Assembly: GCA_030680855.1 (NCBI GenBank)
Contig: JAUXUN010000070.1
Location: forward strand, 78,228-142,227
Direction: 5' to 3'
From: Aestuariivirga sp.
GTDB lineage: Bacteria; Pseudomonadota; Alphaproteobacteria; Rhizobiales; Aestuariivirgaceae
Length of the DNA stretch: 64,000 nucleotides
Part shown: one piece after another, positions 57,212 through 64,000 of the stretch
Layout of the letters: every line of letters begins with the position of its first letter
Numbering within the stretch: position 1 is the first letter of the stretch
Notes under the pieces: generated by a model
Database searches by the model: none
Told to the model about the DNA's origin: nothing
What the model saw: only the letters and a program-made list of their open reading frames with translations
Made by a program: the position numbers and the translations under genes

Positions 57212-58483
57212 CTATCCCAGTGATCTGTCAGGCGACTTTACGCTTCTTGCAATCTGCGGAATGCTGGCTTCCAATTCAGCGTCATTGCCTGCAAACGTGA
57301 TGATCAAGAAACCATCGAGACGAGTTACCTGCAAGACATAGACAAAACCCTCATCCTCTGTCAGATCCGTGCGTTTCGAAAGGCGATAACGAAGATTGCC
57401 AACGTCGAACTGGAGAATCTCTGTTTCATCATCTTTCAACTCGCTAAGCTCAAGTGGCTTATCACCGTCAGTATTCCTTTCGACAGTGTATGACGAGACC
57501 CACATCTGCTGCCCACCAAAGGTCAGCCCCCAATTGTCGTCATCTTGAAATTCATACCAATAGCCTGGAATTTCACAGCTCCACCCTGAACCGACATAGC
57601 GTGTGCAAAGTCTACGCCGATAGCCAATACCCTCTGCAGATGGTATCGTGGATTTTGCCGTCCCACTTCTGAGAAGAAATTCCAGTTCACGCATTTCTTT
57701 TACAGGACGGTCAACTGCCGGATCAGCACTCTTTGCTAGTTTGGAACATTTGATCGCAGCAGACATCAAGTGGGTTTCGTTTTCGCCGGCAGGCACGTGC
57801 CATGGCACATCCACCCACATTAGTGTCTTAGCTGTCCTAACCCAGTCCAAGGCCGAAGGAGACCGATCCCACCATGGAAACCATCCAGCGGCCAGATCAA
57901 GCAAGAGAGGATTAGACGCCGCTTCAATTTGCTTCAGTTCTTTCAATTCGATGGGGCCGTGAGGTGTAAGGACGGTCCCTGCGCTTCCACTCTGAACAAT
58001 AACATCGATCGGCAGCGAAATCATTTGGCTATCCGCACCTTCGCGAGCATTTCCGAGCACACCACTCGCCACCGCTTTTAACCAATTGGCGTGCTGTTGC
58101 TGCAAGTCGGAAAAATTGCGGTCGGAAAAGTAACCAGTTTCGTCGAGGTTTTCGTCGTCTTCTGCAAACTCTAGCTTGTACGTCTTTTTTAACTGATCGA
58201 TAACATCGATCATGAATGCATGATATCCGGGGCCGCATGTCGAGGTGCGACCTGACAGCATAATGGCACCATCCCGCTGCTCGAAATCCAGCCATTCCTC
58301 GCAGTAATGAGCAGCTATTTGCCCCGCGCTGCCATATGGTGGGATAAGAAATTCTGTTCCATAATTTTCCGCCACTTGCGCTACGGCAGATTCAATAACG
58401 GCCTTCCAGTTTGTCTCCTTTGCAAAAATGCCGGAGAAGCGCCGTGCTGGAATAGTTGCTTTGAATGAAAAGCCGAGTCCCAT
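57212..58483 (-). CDS. Orphan protein of unknown function, probably acquired
   Basis: A 423-residue protein starting 3 bp after the ettA stop on the same strand. It has no signal peptide or obvious membrane segment and looks cytosolic, acidic and Trp-rich. Recognisable features are SGRTSTCGPGYHAFMIDVID near residues 78-97, a WFPWWDRS patch and a long C-terminal acidic, beta-like part. No family or catalytic motif is recognised. Its DNA is clearly AT-richer than its neighbours (for example 27 G+C in 57301-57360). It is flanked by ettA and by a relic of the ettA end, which suggests transfer. Confidence 0.75.
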   Translation of the reverse strand: MGLGFSFKATIPARRFSGIFAKETNWKAVIESAVAQVAENYGTEFLIPPYGSAGQIAAHYCEEWLDFEQRDGAIMLSGRTSTCGPGYHAFMIDVIDQLKKTYKLEFAEDDENLDETGYFSDRNFSDLQQQHANWLKAVASGVLGNAREGADSQMISLPIDVIVQSGSAGTVLTPHGPIELKELKQIEAASNPLLLDLAAGWFPWWDRSPSALDWVRTAKTLMWVDVPWHVPAGENETHLMSAAIKCSKLAKSADPAVDRPVKEMRELEFLLRSGTAKSTIPSAEGIGYRRRLCTRYVGSGWSCEIPGYWYEFQDDDNWGLTFGGQQMWVSSYTVERNTDGDKPLELSELKDDETEILQFDVGNLRYRLSKRTDLTEDEGFVYVLQVTRLDGFLIITFAGNDAELEASIPQIARSVKSPDRSLG

Positions 58484-58486
58484 GAC

Positions 58487-60142
58487 TCACCGCGAAAATT
58501 GCTTGTACTTGATGCGCTTCGGCATCACCGAGTCCTCGCCCAGCCGCCGCTTCTTGTCTTCCTCATAGTCCTGGAAGTTGCCTTCGAACCATTCCACATG
58601 GCTGTCGCCCTCGAAGGCCAGGATATGCGTAGCAAGGCGGTCAAGGAACATGCGGTCATGGCTGATGATCACGGCGCAGCCCGCGAAATCTTCCAGCGCC
58701 TCTTCAAGCGCTGCCAGCGTTTCGGTGTCAAGATCATTCGTCGGCTCGTCAAGCAGCAGCACGTTGGCGCCGGACTTCAGCATTTTGGCCAGATGAACCC
58801 GGTTGCGCTGACCGCCCGAAAGCGTGCCGACTTTCTGCTGCTGGTCACCGCCCTTAAAATTGAAGGCCCCCGTATAGGCCCGTGAGTTCATTTCGCGCTT
58901 GCCGAGATAGAGAAGCTCGTTGCCGCCGGAAATTTCCTGCCAGACGGTCTTTTCCGGATCGAGCGAGTCGCGGCTCTGGTCCACGTAACCAAGCTGCACG
59001 CTGTCGCCGATTTCAATTTTTCCCGCGTCAGGTTTTTCCTGGCCGGTCAACATGCGGAACAGCGTCGTTTTGCCCGCGCCATTGGGACCGATAATGCCCA
59101 CAATGCCGCCGGGCGGCAGCTTGAAGGAAAGGTCCTCGATCAACAGGCGGTCACCATAGGCCTTGTTCAGGCCCTCAACCGTGATGACATTATCGCCCAG
59201 CCGTTCGCCGGGTGGAATAATGATCTGCGCCGTCGTTGACTTGAGCCGCGCGTCATTTGCCTTGATGAGCTCATCATAGGCTTTGAAACGCGCCTTGGAT
59301 TTGGCCTGCCGCGCCTTGGGTGAAGAGGAAATCCACTCCTGCTCGCGCTCAATCACCTTTTGCCGCGCCGCATCCTCGCTCTTTTCCTGTGCAAAGCGCT
59401 TGGCTTTCTGGCGGAGATAGGCCGAGTAGTTGCCCTCGTAGGGAATGCCCCTGCCCCGGTCAAGCTCAAGAATCCAGCCCGTCACATTGTCGAGGAAGTA
59501 ACGGTCATGGGTGACAATGAGAATGGACCCGGTGTAGTCGGCCAAATGATGCTCGAGCCAGTTCACGCTTTCCGCGTCGAGATGGTTGGTGGGCTCGTCA
59601 AGCAGCAGCAGGTCGGGCTTGCGCAGCAAAAGCTGGGTGAGCGCCACGCGGCGCTTTTCACCGCCGGATAGATTGTCGATTGAGGCGTCACTGGGCGGGC
59701 AGCGCATGGCGTCCATCGCCTGCTCCACCTGCACTTCAAGGTCCCACAGGTTCTGCGAGTCGATCACGTCCTGCAACTTGCCCGCCTTCTCGGCGTTTTC
59801 ATCATTATAGTCAGCCATCAGCGCGTTGTATTGATCAAGGATCGCTTTCTTGTGGGCCACCCCTTCCATCACATTCCCCATTACGTTGAGGGCGGGATCA
59901 AGCTCCGGTTCCTGCTGGAGATAGCCGCGCGTCGCCCCATCCGCCAGCCAGGCCTCGCCATTCCATTCCTTGTCAAGCCCCGCCATGATCCGCAAAAGCG
60001 TGGATTTGCCCGAGCCGTTAGGCCCCAGAACGCCGATTTTTGCATCCGGATAAAATTGCAGATGCACGTTATCGAGCACTTTTTTGCCGCCCGCATAGGA
60101 CTTGGAAAGGCCCTGCATATGGTAGATGAATTGACGCGCCAT
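58487..60142 (-). CDS. ettA: Energy-dependent translational throttle protein EttA (ABC-F)
   Basis: A 551-residue cytosolic ABC-F ATPase that binds the ribosomal E site and gates the first elongation steps according to the ATP/ADP ratio. Two ATPase domains are seen: Walker A GPNGSGKST (about 38-46) and GPNGAGKTT (about 355), signatures LSGGEKRRV and LSGGQRNRV, Walker B LLLLDEPTNHLD and VLLLDEPTNDLD. The arm and linker (KRFAQEKSEDAARQ) lie between. The C-terminus FSR is repeated in the relic at 57117. Confidence 0.96.
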   Translation of the reverse strand: MARQFIYHMQGLSKSYAGGKKVLDNVHLQFYPDAKIGVLGPNGSGKSTLLRIMAGLDKEWNGEAWLADGATRGYLQQEPELDPALNVMGNVMEGVAHKKAILDQYNALMADYNDENAEKAGKLQDVIDSQNLWDLEVQVEQAMDAMRCPPSDASIDNLSGGEKRRVALTQLLLRKPDLLLLDEPTNHLDAESVNWLEHHLADYTGSILIVTHDRYFLDNVTGWILELDRGRGIPYEGNYSAYLRQKAKRFAQEKSEDAARQKVIEREQEWISSSPKARQAKSKARFKAYDELIKANDARLKSTTAQIIIPPGERLGDNVITVEGLNKAYGDRLLIEDLSFKLPPGGIVGIIGPNGAGKTTLFRMLTGQEKPDAGKIEIGDSVQLGYVDQSRDSLDPEKTVWQEISGGNELLYLGKREMNSRAYTGAFNFKGGDQQQKVGTLSGGQRNRVHLAKMLKSGANVLLLDEPTNDLDTETLAALEEALEDFAGCAVIISHDRMFLDRLATHILAFEGDSHVEWFEGNFQDYEEDKKRRLGEDSVMPKRIKYKQFSR

Positions 60143-60217
60143 GGGGGTTTAGCCTGAATCTGGGGTGAGGTTTATGCCGCGGGGTTTAGCCGAGCCCCTG
60201 CCAAAGGGCAATGCGCT

Positions 60218-61012
60218 TCACGAACCTGACGCTGGCGGCTTTTCCTCGAGCATGATTTTCTTCTGGTAGCGCCCCTGGATCACATCGACGATCACCAGCG
60301 CCGCCACCACGAAGTAGAATGTGCTCTTGGCCATGGGCTCGATCGGGTAGCCAAAGAACGCCAGATGGGCAATGTGGCCGCCTTCCGCCAGCAGCATGAC
60401 GCCGACCATAAGCAGCACGAACAGGCCCAGCACCTCGTACATGCGGTTCTTCTTGAGAAACCGCGCTATCTGCTCGGACATCAACACCATGAGCGCGCCG
60501 GAAACCACGATTGCCGTGGCCATGACAATGAAGTTGTTGGTGAGCGCCACTGCCGACAAGACCGTGTCGAAGGCGAACACAATGTCCATCGCCAGGATCC
60601 AGAACAGCACCCTCGCTACCGAAGCGTGCTTGGGGCCTCCGCCCGACACCTTGCCAAGGTCGTGGACCACCAGCATGTGGAATATTTCCTTCATCGCCGT
60701 GTGAATGAGGAAGGCGCCACCCGCCATCAGGATCAGGCTGTGGCCATTGATGTACCCTTGGGCAAACGGCAGGGTGAAGCCAAACATTGGCGTCTGGAAC
60801 ATGGCAATGAGCTGCAGAATGACAAACAGCAACACGATGCGCATGCCTATGGCAAGGATCATGCCGAGGCGGCGGACATATTGTTGGCGCGACGGCTCAA
60901 CCCGCTTCGCCTGAATGGCAATATAGAGAAGATTGTCGAAGCCAAGCACGGTTTCCAGCGCCGTCAGAACGATCAGCGTAAAGAGATTTTCAATTGTGAA
61001 CAGTTCGACCAT
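60218..61012 (-). CDS. TerC family membrane protein
   Basis: A 264-residue integral membrane protein with about seven to eight helices. Family motifs are LETVLGFDNLLYI and ILAMDIVFAFDTVLSAV, whose Asp residues in helices are thought to bind a metal ion. Relatives include Alx and TerC, linked to manganese export and tellurite resistance. The start at 61012 has AGGGG eight bases before it. It is divergent from the cyclodeaminase-like gene. Confidence 0.9.
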   Translation of the reverse strand: MVELFTIENLFTLIVLTALETVLGFDNLLYIAIQAKRVEPSRQQYVRRLGMILAIGMRIVLLFVILQLIAMFQTPMFGFTLPFAQGYINGHSLILMAGGAFLIHTAMKEIFHMLVVHDLGKVSGGGPKHASVARVLFWILAMDIVFAFDTVLSAVALTNNFIVMATAIVVSGALMVLMSEQIARFLKKNRMYEVLGLFVLLMVGVMLLAEGGHIAHLAFFGYPIEPMAKSTFYFVVAALVIVDVIQGRYQKKIMLEEKPPASGS

Positions 61013-61134
61013 CTTTTGCCCCTGCCTGGCGTCTGAATTTGGCAAGTCTCATAGAGATAATTCCCGCCCTTGACGAGCCCCGACGATTGCCCGAAACCAA
61101 ATTTCCATATTTCCTGCTGTGAGAGTTTGATAAC

Positions 61135-62154
61135 GTGAACCATTCCGAGAGCCCGCCTGTCCATATCGACTTTCTGAATCGGGCCGATATTGCGAACCTT
61201 GGGCTGACGGATAACGAGATCATAGCCGCCGTGGAAACAGGCCTTGCCATGCAGGGCCGCGGCGAAACTGCCATTGAACCCCGCGTCCATCTCGAACCGC
61301 ATGCCGGCGTCGAGGGTCATTTCAATGTGTTGCGCGGCTGGATCGGCGGCCATATCGCCCAGGCCGGCGTCAAGGTCGTCGGTGACTTTGTCGGCAACTA
61401 CAAGGAAGGACGGCCCTCCGAATATGGTCTCCTGGCCTTGTTCGATCCTACGAACGGCGCGCCCACCGCCATTATCGATGCCACCGGCCTGACCGACATG
61501 CGCACCGGTGCCATCACCGCCATCGGCGCAAAACACCTGGCACGGCCCGGCTCAAAAATTCTGGGCCACATCGGCGCCCGCGGAACCGCCTACTGGAATG
61601 TAAGGCTGCTTGACCGGCTTTTTAATTTCGATGAAATCCGCGTGCATTCCAGAAGGCCGGAAAGCCGTGACAGTTTTGCTGCGCGCCTGTCTAATGACCT
61701 CGGCAAGAAAGTCGTCGCTACATCAGACTGGCAGTCCTGTGTCGAGGGTGCCGATATTGTGGTGGAGGCTTCGCGTCTTTCGGCACCCACACCGATGTTG
61801 AAGACGGAGTGGATCAAGAAAGGCGCACTGGTCATCCCCTACGGAACCATGAGCGCTGTCGAGCTAAACCTCACCGACATCATGGACAAGATCGTAGTCG
61901 ATGACTGGGGCCAGTGCAAAACAGAAAAATTCGGCTCGCTGCGCGCCCATGTGGAGGCAGGAAAGCTCACCGAGAAAACGCTTCATGCCGAACTCGGCCA
62001 GATCGTTGCCGGAGTTAAGTTGGGACGGCAGCGTGAAGATGAAACCATCCTCTTCTGGCATCGTGGCCTTTCCTTGTCCGACATTGCCCTGGGCCATGCC
62101 ATGCTGGAGAAAGCCAGAAAGCTCGGCGTAGGCCAGCGCCTGAGGTTCTATTGA
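61135..62154 (+). CDS. Ornithine cyclodeaminase / mu-crystallin family protein
   Basis: A 339-residue cytosolic protein with a GTG start. The pattern AGVKVVGDFVGN and TGLTDMRTGA gives the substrate Lys and Arg of this family. The cofactor loop, IGTGVQA in true ornithine cyclodeaminases, reads IGARGTA here, so the NAD site is changed. Relatives include alanine dehydrogenase, ketimine reductase and siderophore enzyme SbnB, so ornithine may not be the substrate. The stop overlaps the next start by one base, and the two are surely co-translated. Confidence 0.85.
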   Translation: MNHSESPPVHIDFLNRADIANLGLTDNEIIAAVETGLAMQGRGETAIEPRVHLEPHAGVEGHFNVLRGWIGGHIAQAGVKVVGDFVGNYKEGRPSEYGLLALFDPTNGAPTAIIDATGLTDMRTGAITAIGAKHLARPGSKILGHIGARGTAYWNVRLLDRLFNFDEIRVHSRRPESRDSFAARLSNDLGKKVVATSDWQSCVEGADIVVEASRLSAPTPMLKTEWIKKGALVIPYGTMSAVELNLTDIMDKIVVDDWGQCKTEKFGSLRAHVEAGKLTEKTLHAELGQIVAGVKLGRQREDETILFWHRGLSLSDIALGHAMLEKARKLGVGQRLRFY

Positions 62155-63677
62155 TGCAGAAGCTTCACCTCGACGGCAGCCACATTTCACTGCAGCGCTT
62201 TGTCGAACTCGCTGACAGTCCGGTGTCAATCACCCTCGCCGCGTCAATCCGCGAACGGCTCGTTCGCGCCCGGGAAATCGTCGCCCGCTATGCCGCGAGC
62301 GACCAGCCCGTATATGGCCTTAACACCGGTCTTGGCGGCAATCTCCAGCACCGCATTGAAGCCGAGGACATTCCCGGTTTCCAGGCCAGCCTGCTCCTGG
62401 CCCGCAGCGCCGGTGTTGGCCCCAATCTTCCCGAATGGATCAGCCGCGCCGCCTGGCTCTCGCGCATCATCGGCGCCGCGCGCGGCGCCTCGGGCCTGTC
62501 GCTCACCACTTTTGATCTCATGCTGGCGATGGCGGAGCGCGGGCTTGCCCCCGCCGTTCCAACCTACGGCTCAATTGGCACGAGCGATCTTGTGCTTGCG
62601 GCCCAGATGGGTGCCAGCCTGATTGGCCAGGGCGAGATGTGGGACAATGGAAATTGCCGCCCTGCGGCGGAGGCCCTTCGCGCCCACGGCATTGAACCCA
62701 TCGAACTGGCCCCGAAAGATGGCCTGGCATTGGCCAATAATTCGAGCCTCTCCATTGCCCTTGCCGCACGTGCCCTCAGCGGTGCCCGCAGCACCATGGA
62801 TTTGGCGCAAGCCATCACAGTGCTTTCCGGCGAAAGCTACGGCATGAACCTCTCCATATTCGAGGCCCGCATTCACGCGCTCCGCCCCGCCGCCGGCCAG
62901 GAACAGGCCGCCGCCTGGTTTCGCGCCGCCCTTGAGGGTTCGTCACTATATGGAAGCGGCGCACCGCGCTCAATCCAGGACGCCTTAAGTTTCCGTGTTG
63001 TTGCTCCCCTGTTCGGAACTGCCCGCAACGCCTTGGCCCTTGCGGAAAAGGAAATCGAAATCGAACTGAATGGTGCTGCCGACAATCCAGCGGTGCTGAT
63101 CGACACGAACGAAATGCTCTCAACGCCGAATTTCCATACGCCGGCCCTGGCTCTAGCACTCGATACGCTCGCCATCGCCCATGTTCATCTGGCCACGGCC
63201 TCGGCCCAGCGCATTCTGAAACTCATGAACCCGCATCTTTCCGGCCTGCCGAAATATCTCTCTCCAGTAGGCGGCGCATCGGCAGGTCTCTTGCCCCTGC
63301 AGAAAACCACAGCGTCCCTTCTCGCTGAAATCCGCCTTCACGCCCAGCCTGCAAGCCTCGATGCAATCTCTGTCTCCGAAATGGTTGAAGACGTCGCCCC
63401 GCAAACTCCGCTGGCCGCCCGCAAGCTCGCCACCCAGACTGAATTGCTTCAATGGCTCATCGCAATTGAAGCGCTCGTTGCGGCCCAGGCCGTGGACCTC
63501 CGCAAACCCAAAAGCCTCGGCCGCGTCGCAAAAATGCTCCACTCCGCAATCCGCAACAGCGTGCTGACACTCCACGAGGACCGCGCCACCGGGCCGGACG
63601 TTGCCGCCGTCCGGCAAGCGATCAACGCCGACGAATTGCGCAGTGTATTGGCAAATATCGGTCTGACGGCGCTCTAA
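62154..63677 (+). CDS. Histidine/aromatic ammonia-lyase family protein with altered MIO triad
   Basis: A 507-residue member of the HAL/PAL family (PF00221). Conserved features are VYGLNTGLGG (Tyr54, the HAL Tyr53 equivalent), KDGLALANN, QDALSFR, ELNGAADNPAV and PASLDAI. In this family the Ala-Ser-Gly of GSVGASGDL cyclises to the MIO electrophile; here the sequence is GSIGTSDL (residues 139-146). Thr-Ser is kept but the Gly is deleted, and Asp follows directly. The MIO group should thus not form as usual, so the enzyme may be inactive or chemically different. The ATG at 62154 overlaps the upstream stop by one base. Confidence 0.85.
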   Translation: MQKLHLDGSHISLQRFVELADSPVSITLAASIRERLVRAREIVARYAASDQPVYGLNTGLGGNLQHRIEAEDIPGFQASLLLARSAGVGPNLPEWISRAAWLSRIIGAARGASGLSLTTFDLMLAMAERGLAPAVPTYGSIGTSDLVLAAQMGASLIGQGEMWDNGNCRPAAEALRAHGIEPIELAPKDGLALANNSSLSIALAARALSGARSTMDLAQAITVLSGESYGMNLSIFEARIHALRPAAGQEQAAAWFRAALEGSSLYGSGAPRSIQDALSFRVVAPLFGTARNALALAEKEIEIELNGAADNPAVLIDTNEMLSTPNFHTPALALALDTLAIAHVHLATASAQRILKLMNPHLSGLPKYLSPVGGASAGLLPLQKTTASLLAEIRLHAQPASLDAISVSEMVEDVAPQTPLAARKLATQTELLQWLIAIEALVAAQAVDLRKPKSLGRVAKMLHSAIRNSVLTLHEDRATGPDVAAVRQAINADELRSVLANIGLTAL

Positions 63678-63684
63678 CAAACGC

Positions 63685-63996
63685 CTAGGATCTATTGGTT
63701 TCACCCTTGCGCCGCATGGCCAGCCACCAAATTACAAGAGCAGAGGCTAACAATGCTGCAATTGTCAAAACAGAATAGATAAAACTGAGTGCACTGGTGT
63801 CTTCATCAGGGGAACCAAACGAAAGTAATGTTATCGCTGCTAGGCCAAATGCGAAGGCAAACCAAATGGCAATTGCCGCAATGAGGAGCCTCAGTTTGCT
63901 TCGCTGTGGAGTTCCTGCCACTGTGAATTTGCGCTCTCGTCGAACGAGTAAGACCCAAATCAAGAGAATCCAAATGACAAATGAATCAAACCTCAT
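63685..63996 (-). CDS. Small membrane protein, unknown
   Basis: A 103-residue protein with three hydrophobic segments (FVIWILLIWVLLV, LLIAAIAIWFAFAFGLAAITLL, VLTIAALLASALVIWWLAM), the first close to the N-terminus. The coding DNA is AT-richer than that of the lyase gene. The ATG is four bases from the window edge, so the ribosome-binding site and any in-frame extension cannot be seen. No family is recognised. Confidence 0.6.
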   Translation of the reverse strand: MRFDSFVIWILLIWVLLVRRERKFTVAGTPQRSKLRLLIAAIAIWFAFAFGLAAITLLSFGSPDEDTSALSFIYSVLTIAALLASALVIWWLAMRRKGETNRS

Positions 63997-64000
63997 GATA

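Noticed and set aside
60143..60217. Repeated GGGGTTTAGCC between ettA and terC
   Set aside because: An 11-bp direct repeat is too short and lies in a small spacer; no hairpin with a T-run was found.
61013..61134. Manganese (yybP-ykoY) riboswitch upstream of the terC gene
   Set aside because: TerC-type genes often have it, and the leader has some GC stems, but the GGGGAGUAG loop was not found on the terC strand.

Overview
The window looks like the chromosome of an alphaproteobacterium, most likely Hyphomicrobiales (Rhizobiales). The evidence is the complete division and cell wall (dcw) cluster with a rhizobial-type long-linker FtsZ, the bamD-recN-ligA block behind it, paired fumC/DUF4169/ribbon-helix-helix genes, DUF1127 proteins, an extensin-like lipoprotein, a TerB-DnaJ protein, a type A RNase P RNA, and a generally GC-rich coding style. 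No tRNA, rRNA, CRISPR array, prophage, transposase or integrase gene was seen. Genus and species cannot be assigned from sequence reading alone.

Layout. 1-7.9 kb: truncated MFS gene, fumC with two overlapping small genes, a very large AsmA-like protein, an FAD-linked D-lactate-type dehydrogenase divergent from a hot-dog thioesterase, and a small orphan protein. 8-17.4 kb: UvrD-type helicase, a membrane-anchored spermidine-synthase-like protein, Tat-exported MsrB, DHA2-type efflux pump, ABC exporter, OmpA-type lipoprotein. 17.4-23 kb: L11 methyltransferase, DUF1127, a cold-shock protein with a clear terminator, aminopeptidase P, and an AraC regulator translationally coupled to AzlCD. 23-46.4 kb: one minus-strand block in the order rnpB-rsmH-ftsL-ftsI-murE-murF-mraY-murD-ftsW-murG-murC-murB-ddl-ftsQ-ftsA-ftsZ-bamD-recN-ligA, mostly with overlapping or nearly abutting genes. 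It makes the peptidoglycan precursor, flips and polymerises it at the septum, and builds the Z ring. Two usual members are missing from their places: mraZ (before rsmH) and lpxC (between ftsZ and bamD).

46.5-57.1 kb: envelope housekeeping (AmpD amidase, TerB-DnaJ, extensin-like peptidase, three orphan MlaC-like periplasmic proteins), a methionine unit (ArsR-methyltransferase fusion coupled to metF), GST, acyltransferase, trans-aconitate methyltransferase, LysR. 57.1-58.5 kb: an apparent recent insertion. An AT-richer orphan gene lies between intact ettA and a second, degenerate copy of the ettA 3' end. 58.5-64 kb: ettA, TerC, then a two-gene unit of an ornithine-cyclodeaminase-like protein and a histidine-ammonia-lyase-like protein whose cofactor-forming Ala-Ser-Gly triad has lost its glycine.

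The best candidates for something undescribed are the altered-triad lyase with its cyclodeaminase-like partner, and the orphan gene at the duplicated ettA end. Most of the rest is conserved alphaproteobacterial core genome.
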